DNA from: Halobacteriales archaeon QS_1_68_17
GTDB lineage: Archaea > Halobacteriota > Halobacteria > Halobacteriales > Haloarculaceae
Assembly: GCA_003021105.1 (NCBI GenBank)
Contig: PXRG01000030.1
Coordinates: 1-63,388 of the forward strand
Length of the DNA: 63,388 nucleotides
Direction of reading: 5' to 3'
Shown piece after piece: positions 1-7,152 of the stretch (the first letter of the stretch is position 1; each line of letters begins with the position of its first letter). Below the pieces are notes generated by a model. That model was not told the DNA's origin, did no database searches, and worked only from the letters and a program-made list of their open reading frames with translations. Made by a program: the position numbers and the translations under genes.

Positions 1-58
1 ACGCGAGCGTGTCTGGCTCCTCCTCGGTCGCGTCGTCGGCTGGTGGCCGGACACCCAT
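1..58 (-). CDS. 5' end of a protein gene running off the left edge (partial)
   Basis: An ATG on the minus strand at 58-56 opens a frame with no stop up to the window edge (19 codons, beginning MGVRPPADDATEEEPDTLA). The acidic composition is typical of haloarchaeal N-termini. It diverges from the ribbon-helix-helix gene at 142, so both may share the promoter region 59-141, which holds a short AT-richer patch near 83-92. Too little is present to assign a family, and this could be a chance frame in GC-rich DNA. Confidence 0.4.
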   Translation of the reverse strand, partial: MGVRPPADDATEEEPDTLA

Positions 59-141
59 CGCCGGCCCCAAGGTACGGCCGGGTTGAAAAGTCTCCGGAGC
101 CGCCCCGAAACCCACAACACCGCCGACGCCGAGGAACGGAC

Positions 142-351
142 GTGACCGAGTACACCACCGTCTCCATCCCGACCGAACTCGCCGAGCGCGTGGACGAGAC
201 CATCGAGGGGACGAGCTTCTCCTCGACCTCCGACCTCGTCCGCTTCCTCCTCCGGAGCATCGTCATCCAGCACCAGCGGCAGGGCGAACTCACGGAGGCC
301 GAGTTCGACGAGATCACCTCGCAACTCCGGGACCTCGGCTACCTGGAGTGA
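142..351 (+). CDS. Ribbon-helix-helix (CopG/Arc-like) small DNA-binding protein
   Basis: A 69-residue protein. The N-terminal beta strand TEYTTVSIPTELAERVD, followed by two helices with the FSSTSDLVRFLLRS turn, is the ribbon-helix-helix pattern (strand about 3-9, helix A about 10-21, helix B about 28-43). Such proteins bind DNA as dimers by inserting the strand into the major groove and usually repress nearby genes. I chose the GTG at 142 because the family begins just before the strand. An in-frame ATG at 43 would add a proline/arginine-rich stretch unlike any RHH N-terminus. The target is not visible. Confidence 0.75.
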   Translation: MTEYTTVSIPTELAERVDETIEGTSFSSTSDLVRFLLRSIVIQHQRQGELTEAEFDEITSQLRDLGYLE

Positions 352-510
352 TGGGCGGGTGCCGACCGTCGTGCACCCACCGGGGCGGATCAGTTTGACA
401 CACCGCGGATTTCCCATCCGAGGTCGGACAGCCGTCCGACCGGAATAGCGGCGAGAAGCGCGTCTGTGGCCGCCAAAACTGCCTGTCTTGTATTCCTGTT
501 CGTGCGGTCG

Positions 511-855
511 TCAGGTCGTCCCTGGTTCGGGGCACTCGCTGACGGTCACCGTCTTGCGTCCGCCGTCGCGCAGGCCCGTGAGTTCCACGGTGTCGCCAGG
601 CTCCGTCTGTGTTACCGGATACGACGCCAGGTCCTCGCCAGTGCGTACCGTCTGGCCGTCGATAGCGTGGATGACGTCGCCGCCGACGGGCACAACCGTC
701 CCGTTGACACCAACGACGTGGTCGCTCTCCTGCAGTGTCCCACTGGCCGGTCCGCCGTCGACGACGGAGACGACCACGAGTCCCCGTCTCTCGTTGAAGT
801 CGGTAGCCTCGGCGACGGCCGACGTGACTGGCTGGGTAGCGATACCAGGGACGTA
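511..855 (-). pseudogene. Orphan C-terminal PDZ domain of an HtrA/DegP-like serine protease (fragment)
   Basis: Read on the minus strand from 855 down to the stop at 511, the frame gives about 115 residues starting YVPGIATQPVTSAVAEATD and ending with the PDZ pattern GGPASGTLQ...VPVGGDVIHAIDGQTV...EPGDTVELTGLRDGGRKTV. This is the carboxy-terminal PDZ domain of haloarchaeal trypsin-like (S1C) proteases, which recognises peptide C-termini. A TAA lies at 858-856 directly in front of it. I found no catalytic His, Asp or GNSGG serine segment upstream, so the protease body is missing. A short GTG-started product from 777 (88 residues) is possible, but a gene remnant is more likely. Confidence 0.7.
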
Positions 856-1119
856 TTATCGTCGGGAGATGGTCCCGCTACGGGCGAGACCGCCGGCCGA
901 GAATTAGCTGATTGCAGGCACGAAGCCCCCGTCCTCAACGAGCACCGCAGTCCGCGCAAGCGCACAAGGAGCACAGTATGGCGGGGATACAGTGCCGTCT
1001 TCGTTTTACGTTCATTCTGTGCCGGGCATTTACAACACTGCCAGTCGAAGACTGGAAGTGTGATGGCAGCTACTCATCGTCTCGGCTTAGAGCCCGACAG
1101 GAAAGGCGGTCGAGATGAA

Positions 1120-2208
1120 TTACGCCATCACCACCGAGTAGGAGTGGGACACTCCGAATCCACGCCTGCGGAGACTGCGCTCCCTGCGCGGACTGTCAGC
1201 GCAAGCCGACCGTCCGTGAAAAAGCGTGTCGCGGAACCAGGAAGCCCCACCCTCAGCGAGCGTGTCAACCGAGTATAGCGACACCGTCGCAATCCTGAGC
1301 AGGGAGGCAACCAACACTGCGAGCGGTGAGAGTATCACGCCCGTTGCGACTGCCACGACGACCGGCATATACACCGGTTCGATCGCGGTCGGTACGTCCG
1401 AGGCACTCGTATAGACGAAAGAAAGGAAGTATGTGACGAGGACAGCCGGGAGGCCAGTGTACATCAATCTCCGCGAAAGCATGGCGAGTTCCTGCTGGAG
1501 AGTGAGGGTTTTAAAGAACTGCCGCATCGTCGCAATGGCTTTCAACAGTTCCAGAACGTCGTCCAGCGCCTCCACGGCCCCGTCAGGGAGGCGGTCTCCG
1601 TATCTGCCCTGGAACTCCCGTGTCGTGTCGAGGTGCTCGGCGTAGTCCTCGCCAAGCACGAGGAGTAACACCTTGAACGCGTCGTCTAGATCTCCGGCGG
1701 GCGAGAGGTGTTCAGCGTAATCGGTAACCGCCGAGGCGTACGCCCCGGGGTCGTCCCCGGAGTCGAAGTCGACGGATGTACTCGTGGCTTCGCGCTGGAA
1801 GCGGTCGAGACTCTGCTTCAGCGTGTCGGCGAGAAAACTGAGGAAGACAGTAGGTTTGTTCGGACTTACAGCCACGTCCGCGATGTCCTCGACGGAGCGC
1901 CGGTAGTCGAGAGTGCCCTCGAGCTGGTCCGAAAGTGTCCCCGCCGAGCCAAATAGCCGCGAGAGAATGAGCTGGTTGACCGAAAGTGCAACCGTAAGAA
2001 GCGTCAGTAGCCCCGACAGCATACCGCTCGAAAGCGCTGTCGAGAGGTTGCTGCCGGGGCCGACGTAGACCAGGTCGAATTCGATCAGCAGTGCCGCCAA
2101 GACGACGAACAGCAACGACAGAACGGCGGCTACCCGGAGGCGGTTCCCCGTGATGAACATCCATCTCACCACTGGATGGGGGGCGTCTCTGACCCACTCC
2201 TTGCTCAT
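1120..2208 (-). CDS. Haloarchaeal four-helix membrane protein of unknown function, C-terminus probably altered
   Basis: A 362-residue protein with two hydrophobic segments near the N-terminus (about 27-45 and 59-80) and two near the C-terminus (about 252-268 and 283-305). These flank a roughly 170-residue soluble acidic region that contains VAVSPNKPTVFLSFLADTLK. The arrangement suggests a cytoplasmic domain anchored by two hairpins. I do not recognise a named family with confidence. After WFRDTLFHG the last ~35 residues are Arg/Ser-rich and read antisense through a tnpB remnant, so the native C-terminus was probably lost to an insertion. The start ATG at 2208 follows a short AT-rich region on the minus strand. 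Confidence 0.6.
   Translation of the reverse strand: MSKEWVRDAPHPVVRWMFITGNRLRVAAVLSLLFVVLAALLIEFDLVYVGPGSNLSTALSSGMLSGLLTLLTVALSVNQLILSRLFGSAGTLSDQLEGTLDYRRSVEDIADVAVSPNKPTVFLSFLADTLKQSLDRFQREATSTSVDFDSGDDPGAYASAVTDYAEHLSPAGDLDDAFKVLLLVLGEDYAEHLDTTREFQGRYGDRLPDGAVEALDDVLELLKAIATMRQFFKTLTLQQELAMLSRRLMYTGLPAVLVTYFLSFVYTSASDVPTAIEPVYMPVVVAVATGVILSPLAVLVASLLRIATVSLYSVDTLAEGGASWFRDTLFHGRSACADSPRRERSLRRRGFGVSHSYSVVMA
1141..1278 (+). pseudogene. tnpB: C-terminal remnant of an IS200/IS605-type TnpB
   Basis: The plus-strand frame ending at TAG 1276-1278 contains GVGHSESTPAETALPARTV and then KKRVAEPGSPTLSERV. Haloarchaeal TnpB (IS1341-type, RNA-guided nuclease of the IS605 family) ends in a closely similar way, with GHSESTPVETALP followed by KRVVEAGSPTL and a short tail. 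About 46 codons of the tail survive. The RuvC and zinc-ribbon parts are not visible upstream, so this is a dead fragment. It lies antisense to the 3' end of the membrane-protein gene at 1120-2208, whose last 35-40 codons therefore look like non-native sequence. Confidence 0.65.
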
Positions 2209-2570
2209 CGGCGGATCACAAACACGGTCACATTACTGCTGGGAGAGGCTTAAGAGACGTGGTGGGCCCACGCTCGAAATTGCGGGTCAGTGAGGACGTC
2301 CGCCGTTCTGCGGCGCTGTTCGTAGCGAACTTCCGCTGGCCCCAGACCGGGCTCCGTCTCACCCGTCCCCCGAGAGGAGCTCGCGCCCGAATTGCGTGGT
2401 CGAAAAAGTGATATATTCGAATGAAACAGACCTGCCGTGCTGACTACAACCTCTATATTGTCACGCCGTTTCTGCCAACGTCAATTACCTCAACCTATCC
2501 TCGGCTGCTAGTGCTCCTCGATTTTTCATAGTGATTGTTGCGACTCTTTACCGCCGAGAAGTCACAATTC

Positions 2571-2586
2571 GTGGGCTTCAGCCCGC
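2571..2586 (+). repeat. Hairpin resembling the right end of an IS605/IS1341-type element
   Basis: GTGGGC-TTCA-GCCCGC forms a six-pair stem (one G-T pair) with a four-base loop, preceded by CACAATTC. Haloarchaeal tnpB elements carry a very similar GAATTC plus GTGGGCTTCAGCCCRC hairpin at their right end. No tnpB frame lies directly upstream here, so at best it is an isolated scar. Confidence 0.35.
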
Positions 2587-2623
2587 GAACCAACCGTTCA
2601 CGTGACGTGGTCGCGAAAACAAT

Positions 2624-2644
2624 CCCCGCGAAGCCCTCGCGGGG
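2624..2644 (-). terminator. Perfect stem-loop downstream of the 2702-3121 gene
   Basis: CCCCGCG (2624-2630) pairs perfectly with CGCGGGG (2638-2644) around a seven-base loop. It lies about 60 bp beyond the stop of the minus-strand gene 2702-3121. Archaeal termination relies more on T-runs than on hairpins and none is obvious here, so it may instead stabilise the mRNA 3' end. Confidence 0.4.
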
Positions 2645-2701
2645 TAATGCGCCGCCCTCGGGGACGAGCGCCATCGGCGCGAGGCAGTCGGGCGGGGTAG
2701 T

Positions 2702-3121
2702 CTACAGGTCGGCCTGATCGGGGGGCGGTGCGGCGTCGACCAGTTCGAGCGACTGGCGCCGCCCGGAGCGGTCGAAGGCCGACAGCGACCCGGATTCCCA
2801 CGGGGGAACGGCCACGAACACCACCTCGTGGAGGTCGTCGGTCTCGGAAACCGACAGGTCGCCGTCCGGATGCGAGACGAAAAGCCCCTGGGTCTGGCCC
2901 GCGGGCGTCCCGAGGTCCATCCCGAAGACTGCGCTGACGGAGCCGCCCGCCTCCGGCAGGTAGAAGTGGGTGAACACCGGCGTTCCCGGCTGGAGGTCGC
3001 CCCCGTCGAGCGACTCGGCGGGCGTGACCGCCAGCGGGATGGTGACCGACCGCGGGTCCCGCTCGGCCGCCAGACGGAGCAGCGTGTCGACCAGGCCGCG
3101 CGTGGCGTAGATCACCGGCAT
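2702..3121 (-). CDS. Conserved haloarchaeal protein of unknown function
   Basis: A 139-residue acidic soluble protein beginning MPVIYATRGLVDTLLRLAAE, with mixed alpha/beta character: an N-terminal helix, then strands such as VTIPLAVTPAESL, GTPVFTHFYLPEAG and LHEVVFVAVPPWE. There are no membrane segments, signal peptide or catalytic motif that I can see. The Asp/Glu richness and third-position GC are those of a real haloarchaeal gene. It lies 40 bp upstream of, and in the same direction as, the MBL-like gene at 3161-3841, so the two may share a transcript. I do not recognise the family. Confidence 0.65.
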   Translation of the reverse strand: MPVIYATRGLVDTLLRLAAERDPRSVTIPLAVTPAESLDGGDLQPGTPVFTHFYLPEAGGSVSAVFGMDLGTPAGQTQGLFVSHPDGDLSVSETDDLHEVVFVAVPPWESGSLSAFDRSGRRQSLELVDAAPPPDQADL

Positions 3122-3160
3122 CGACCTCGGGTCGGATGGATCAGTTCCCGCATCGACGGA

Positions 3161-3841
3161 TCACCCCATTACCAGGCGGCGTAGCGTCTGTGCGTACAAC
3201 CCCGGCATCCGGCGGCGCGAGCCGTCGAGTGCGTCCCGGAGCGCCTCGGTCGTCCGGTCGCGGACGCCGTGGCCGTGTCCGACGAGGATTCGCTCGGGGG
3301 CGAACTGCCGGAGGACGCCCGGCGGACTGATCCTGAGCACCGGGTGGACGCCGAGGCGCTCCTCGCCCGCCAGGAAGAAGGGTGCCGTCCCGAGCGACTC
3401 GGGCACGACGAGGGTCCCGTCGCCGCCGTGGTAGAGCGCCGCCTCCTGCCAGAAGGCGTTGTCGACGAGGCGGTGGAGTTCGTACCCCGTGTCGCCGAGT
3501 TCGGCGTGGAGGTACTCGACGGGGGCATCGAGCGCATCCGCGACGCCGTTCATCCAGGAGGGCACGTGGACGGAGACGTCGTGCCGGCGGGCGACCTCGG
3601 CGGCGTCGCGCTTGTGGCGGTCCAGCAACACGACGACGCCGGCCACCTCGCCCTCCTCGGCCAGCAGGCCGTCGAGTCCGGCGGCGTCGACCGGGTCGAC
3701 CACCCAGACGTCCCCGGCGTCGAGAAGCGCGTGGCTCGCCCGCCGCATGTCCTCCTCGGGGTGGGCGATCCAGCCGAACCCGCCCTCCCACCGGTCGATT
3801 TCCTCGAACTCCGAAGCGTTCCCCGTCGCTTTGAATGGCAT
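3161..3841 (-). CDS. Metallo-beta-lactamase-fold-like protein with degenerate metal site
   Basis: A 226-residue protein starting MPFKATGNASEFEEID. The order of elements follows an MBL fold: a strand-rich N-terminus with VWVVDPVDAAGLDGLL, then VVVLLDRHKRDAAEV where active enzymes have HxHxDH, GGDGTLVVPESLGT where they have the GDxxxxPD loop, and a late GHGHGV. Three of the usual ligands are replaced (DRHKRD), so it may be a non-hydrolytic or one-metal relative. The start at 3841 was taken because the longer frame upstream runs antisense through the VOC gene. The promoter region (3842-3928) is shared with that divergent gene. Confidence 0.65.
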   Translation of the reverse strand: MPFKATGNASEFEEIDRWEGGFGWIAHPEEDMRRASHALLDAGDVWVVDPVDAAGLDGLLAEEGEVAGVVVLLDRHKRDAAEVARRHDVSVHVPSWMNGVADALDAPVEYLHAELGDTGYELHRLVDNAFWQEAALYHGGDGTLVVPESLGTAPFFLAGEERLGVHPVLRISPPGVLRQFAPERILVGHGHGVRDRTTEALRDALDGSRRRMPGLYAQTLRRLVMG

Positions 3842-3928
3842 ACCTGAACTGGGGTGTCGAGCGGCATAAAATGTCGCGTGACGCGGGCGTGCCGACCGCT
3901 TAAGACCGGTCGGGGCGTACGCGGGCGC

Positions 3929-4522
3929 ATGCTCACCGGCCTCGGCTGGCTCGCGCTGGAAGTCAAGTACCTCGACCGCGCCGCGTCGTTCTACAGGCAG
4001 TTCCTCGACCTCGATACGGTGCGCGAGAACGAGCGCGAAGTGGCGCTGGCCGCCGGCGACACCGACCTCGTACTCCGCCGGCCGGGGGGCGTGCCGCGGG
4101 GCGACCAGTTCGGCTCCGCGAGGTCGCTGTACTTCTACGACACGGAGGGCAACTGCGTCGAGATCGGCCAGCGCGGCGGCGACGGATCGGGGATCACTGG
4201 CGTCTTCGAGGTCGTCCTGGAAGTCGCGGACCTCGAGGCGGCCGAGTCGTTCTACGCGGACCTCGGCTTCGAGGTGGTCGACCGGGGGCGCGACCGCAAA
4301 CGCGTCCGGCTGACGGCCGGCCCGTTCGACTTCGAACTCTGGGAGCCACACCTGGGGCTGGCCGACGCCCGCGGCGGGGTCCACGTCGACGTCGGGTTCG
4401 AGACGGACGACCCGGAGGCCGCGGCCGACCGGGTGGCCGAGCGTACGCGCGGCCGCGAGCGACTGTCCGACGGGAGCGTCAGGGTGACAGACCCCGACGG
4501 CCACTCGCTGACGTTCCGCTAG
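3929..4522 (+). CDS. VOC (glyoxalase/bleomycin-resistance fold) family protein
   Basis: A 197-residue protein made of two VOC modules (about 1-85 and 90-197). Each has the beta-alpha-beta-beta-beta layout, visible as LALEVKYLDRAASFYRQFL with VRENEREVALAA in the first and VVLEVADLEAAESFYADLG with DPDGHSLTFR in the second. The family binds a divalent metal and small hydrophobic or aldehyde substrates; the substrate here is unknown. The start ATG at 3929 lies about 28 bp after a TATA-like GCTTAAGA (3898-3905), as expected for a leaderless haloarchaeal mRNA. The 3' end overlaps the convergent DUF5779 gene by four bases. Confidence 0.8.
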   Translation: MLTGLGWLALEVKYLDRAASFYRQFLDLDTVRENEREVALAAGDTDLVLRRPGGVPRGDQFGSARSLYFYDTEGNCVEIGQRGGDGSGITGVFEVVLEVADLEAAESFYADLGFEVVDRGRDRKRVRLTAGPFDFELWEPHLGLADARGGVHVDVGFETDDPEAAADRVAERTRGRERLSDGSVRVTDPDGHSLTFR

Positions 4523-4803
4523 AGCCGGTCGGTGTCGATACTGACGTACGGCGGCGTCACGATCAAAAATTCCCGGAAGTGCATCAGTTCGCCGCCGGCG
4601 TCGCGGATCTCGCGGGCGAACCCCGCCGCGCGTTCGTTGACGTCACCCTCGACGGCCAGCACCAGCACCGCGCCGTCCTCGACCGCACCGATCCAGCTCT
4701 CGTCTGGCGTGGTCCCGTCGAGGACGCCGAGGACGACCCGCCCCTCGCGGTCACCGTCGAGCTGTTCCTCGACGGACTGGAGGTCGAGGTCGATGTCGCT
4801 CAT
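4519..4803 (-). CDS. DUF5779 family haloarchaeal protein
   Basis: A 94-residue acidic protein with the family pattern MSDIDLDLQSVEEQL, REGRVVLGVLDGTTPDESW, VLVLAVEGDVNERAAGFA and a conserved end HFREFLIVTPPYVSIDTDRL. It has alternating strands and helices and no membrane segment. The family is, as far as I know, restricted to haloarchaea and has no assigned role. It converges on the VOC gene with a four-base overlap, and 36 bp separate its start from the ferritin-like gene upstream on the same strand, so it may be cotranscribed with it. The family name is from memory of the pattern. Confidence 0.75.
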   Translation of the reverse strand: MSDIDLDLQSVEEQLDGDREGRVVLGVLDGTTPDESWIGAVEDGAVLVLAVEGDVNERAAGFAREIRDAGGELMHFREFLIVTPPYVSIDTDRL

Positions 4804-4839
4804 GGCGGCATCTCGGAGCCGGCCGGCAAAAATCCTCGC

Positions 4840-5292
4840 CTAGTCCTCGTACTCGCGGCGGAAGCCGCGGAACTCGGTCCGGTGGGCCTCCTCGTCGGCG
4901 AGGATGGTGACCGCCAGATCCTCGGTCACGGGGTCGTCGGCGTCGCGGGCGGCCCGGATCAGCGACCGGTAGGTCTCGATGGCGTCGTTCTCGGCGTCGA
5001 GCACCCCCTCGATGACCGAGAGCACGTCCGTGGTCCGTTCGGGCGGCTGGAGGCTCTCCTGGCGGGCCTCGAACCCGAAGGAGCCGGGCGGGCGCTCGTC
5101 GAGTTGCTTGAGCCGCTGGCCGAGTTGCCGCGCGTGGGACAGTTCCTCCTGGATGTCCTGGTCGAGACTGTCCTTGACCTCCTCGGCGCTGACGCCGTCC
5201 AGGACGATGGCGTTCGAGAGGTAGTTCATGACCGTCTCCAGTTCGTCGTTGTACGCCGCCGTCAGCAACGCGATGACCCGTTCGTTCGTCAT
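4840..5292 (-). CDS. Ferritin-like four-helix-bundle protein
   Basis: A 150-residue protein, almost entirely helical. Helix 1 carries LLTAAYNDELETVMNYLSN, helix 2 DIQEELSHARQLGQRLKQL, helix 3 VLDAENDAIETYRSLI and helix 4 TILADEEAHRTEFRGFRREY. The repeated ExxH and E(x6)Y elements (EELSH and DEEAH) are the carboxylate/histidine di-iron ligands of the ferritin-like superfamily. It may store or detoxify iron, or act as an oxidase. The start at 5292 is the first Met before helix 1; longer upstream readings run through a tandem repeat and are not credible. Confidence 0.75.
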   Translation of the reverse strand: MTNERVIALLTAAYNDELETVMNYLSNAIVLDGVSAEEVKDSLDQDIQEELSHARQLGQRLKQLDERPPGSFGFEARQESLQPPERTTDVLSVIEGVLDAENDAIETYRSLIRAARDADDPVTEDLAVTILADEEAHRTEFRGFRREYED

Positions 5293-5384
5293 GAACGCTG
5301 GTTCGGCCGCGGCTGGCAAAGTGGTACGTTCGAGGTCCGTGTCACTTGCCTCCAATCGGTGAGGAGTGCATACCGACTGGCTAT

Positions 5385-5545
5385 CCGTCGCTAGCGCGTC
5401 CGTCGTCGCGTGCCCGTCGCTGGCACGTCCGTCGCCAGGTATCCGTCGCTGGCGCGTCCGTCGCCAGGTACCCGTCGCTGGCACGTCCGTCGCCAGGTAC
5501 CCGTCGCTGGCACGTTCGTCGTCGCGTGCCCGTCGCCGGGTTTCA
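5385..5545. repeat. 29-bp tandem repeat array (about 5.5 units)
   Basis: The octamer CCGTCGCT (or CCGTCGCC) recurs at 5385, 5414, 5443, 5472, 5501 and 5530, always 29 bp apart. The middle units read CCGTCGCTGGCACGT followed by CCGTCGCCAGGTAC, so each unit is itself two related halves of 15 and 14 bp. The outer units are more diverged (GTCGTCGCGTGC in place of GTCGCCAGGTAC). Because 29 is not a multiple of three, any reading frame would change at each unit, arguing for a non-coding array. It sits between the ferritin-like gene and the leuA promoter. Confidence 0.85.
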
Positions 5546-5627
5546 TAGGTAGGCCGACCCCACGCGAGGCTCACTATCCGGGCCGCGGTGGATGGTATCG
5601 ATCCGCAGGCCGGCGGCCGGACGAAGG

Positions 5628-5668
5628 ACAACTTTAAATACGGGCCGCCCACTCCACAAGAGTGAACA
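5628..5668 (+). promoter_or_regulatory. leuA promoter (BRE/TATA)
   Basis: ACAACTTTAAATAC (5628-5641) contains a good haloarchaeal TATA box, TTTAAATA, with an A-rich BRE-like flank just upstream. The ATG at 5668 lies about 30 bp downstream, which predicts transcription starting at or a few bases before the start codon. Confidence 0.65.
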
Positions 5669-6898
5669 TGTCCAACACAGAGGGCACGTCGGAATCTCCG
5701 GCGGATCGAGTTCTTCCAGGGCACACTGGATAGCACGTCTGAAATCGACGACGCACGGATTTTCGACACGACGCTCAGAGACGGCGAACAGTCGCCGCGC
5801 ACGTCGTTCTCGTACGACGACAAACGCGAGATAGCAGCGCTGCTCGACGAGATGGGGACCCACGTCATCGAGGCCGGGTTCCCCGTCAACTCCGAGGCCG
5901 AGTTCGAGGCGGTCCGCGACATCGTCGACGCGTCGTCGTCGACCATCTGCGGGCTGGCGCGCGTGGTAGAGAAAGACGTCGAGGCAGCGCTGGACTCGGG
6001 CGTCGGGCTGGTACACGTCTTCGTGTCCACGAGCGACGTCCAGTTGCAGGATTCGATGCACGCCACCCGCGGGGAGGCAAAGGCGGCCGCGGTCGAGTCG
6101 GTCGAGCGGGTCAGGGAGGCCGGCGTCGAGTGTATGTTCTCGCCGATGGACGCGACCAGGACCGACGAGTCGTTCCTGGCCGAGGTCATCGACGCGGTCA
6201 CCGAGGCAGGCGTCGACTGGATCAACATCCCGGACACCTGCGGGGTGGCGACGCCGCGGCGGTTCTACGACCTGATCGAGAAGGTCGTCGGCCGGACCGA
6301 CGCCCGGATCGACGTCCACACCCACGACGACTTCGGGCTGGCGACTGCCAACGCCATCTCCGGCTACGAGGCGGGGGCCGCCCAGGCGCAGGTCAGCGTC
6401 AACGGGATCGGCGAGCGCGCCGGCAACGCCGCCTACGAGGAGGTCGTGATGGCCGCCGAGAGCCTCTACGACGTCGACACCGGGATCGACACCACCCGGA
6501 TCACGGAACTGTCCCGCGTCGTCGAGGAGAAATCGACCATCCCGGTGCCGGCGAACAAGCCCGTCGTCGGGGACAACGCCTTCTCCCACGAGTCGGGCAT
6601 CCACGCCGCGGGCGTGATCGAGAACGCCGACACGTTCGAACCGGGCGTGATGACCCCCGAGATGGTCGGTGCCCAGCGGGAACTGGTGTTGGGCAAACAC
6701 ACCGGGACACACTCCGTCCGCAAGCGCCTCGTCGAGGCCGGGTTCGACCCGACTGACGACCAGGTCCACGAGGTGACCCGCCGCGTCAAGGAGTACGGCG
6801 CGCAGAAAGAGCGGGTCACCATGGACGTACTCCGGGAGTTCGCCCGGGAGGTCGGCGTCGAACACGAGGACCCGGACGAAGAGGAGGTCAGGGTCTGA
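5668..6898 (+). CDS. leuA: 2-isopropylmalate synthase (LeuA), with an apparent frameshift near the N-terminus
   Basis: LeuA condenses acetyl-CoA with 2-oxoisovalerate, the first committed step of leucine synthesis. The body from about 5708 shows the HMGL-like TIM barrel: FDTTLRDGEQSPRTSF (metal Asp and catalytic Arg), GTHVIEAGFPVNS, the metal-binding VHTHDDFGLA and the signature NGIGERAGNA. The promoter-proximal ATG at 5668 opens MSNTEGTSESPADRV, but that frame stops at 5731. The catalytic frame has no ATG, GTG or TTG between the stop at 5663 and 5762. The two must join near 5705-5712 by a one-base surplus or a two/five-base loss. Homologs read continuously through the equivalent of IEFFQGTLDST. 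This is either a recent mutation, a sequence error or, less likely, recoding. Length and ilv/leu context favour leuA over homocitrate or citramalate synthase. Confidence 0.85.
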
Positions 6899-7035
6899 GA
6901 TGCCGGCCGTCCCGGTCGCCAGCGACCCGGAGCCACGGGTGTACGACGGACGCGGGTACGTGAGCGCGAGGACGTGGACGAACACGAGCGCGCGTACGGG
7001 TCCGGGCAGGCGTCCGGATGCGGGCGTAAAGAGGA

Positions 7036-7043
7036 AAAGTTAT
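7036..7043 (+). promoter_or_regulatory. TATA-like element for the ilvB leader transcript
   Basis: The stretch GTAAAGAGGAAAAGTTATG (7026-7044) is the only AT-rich patch between leuA and ilvB. Its AAGTTATG core (7036-7043) lies about 30 bp before the ATG at 7072, so a leaderless mRNA would start at the leader ORF, about 200 nt upstream of ilvB. Confidence 0.5.
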
Positions 7044-7071
7044 GCCGGCCCGTGCACGTACCCACGAAGTG

Positions 7072-7152
7072 ATGAGTCCGCGACCGGCAATCGGGCACGC
7101 ATCGTCCGGGAGCCGCGCGGCCGGTATTCTTCGTATTGTAGGGGCCGTATAG
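7072..7152 (+). CDS. Putative ilvB leader peptide (26 codons, rich in Ile/Leu/Val at its end)
   Basis: ATG at 7072 gives MSPRPAIGHASSGSR and then AAGILRIVGAV, ending at TAG 7150-7152. Five of the last eight codons are Ile, Leu or Val, the end-products of the operon that follows. The stop codon falls inside the perfect hairpin at 7137-7160. An in-frame ATG at 7042 would give 36 codons, but it overlaps the TATA-like element, so the shorter form is preferred. In bacteria this layout is a hallmark of ribosome-mediated attenuation; use of that mechanism by archaea is not established, so the role is inferred. Confidence 0.5.
   Translation: MSPRPAIGHASSGSRAAGILRIVGAV

Larger units (their letters stand above)
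2209..2701. other. Intergenic region without a convincing gene
   Basis: About 490 bp between the membrane protein and the next minus-strand gene. It has AT-richer patches near 2400-2460 and 2515-2560, an IS605-like terminal hairpin (2571-2586) and a perfect stem-loop (2624-2644). A 60-codon plus-strand frame from 2535 has no family features and overlaps both hairpins; I regard it as non-coding. Confidence 0.6.

Noticed and set aside
2535-2717. A 60-codon plus-strand ORF
   Set aside because: Overlaps two hairpins, no family features; looks non-coding.
5385-5545. Regular 29-bp repeats as a CRISPR array
   Set aside because: The units are contiguous with no unique spacers; the 29-bp period is the repeat itself. 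No cas gene is nearby.
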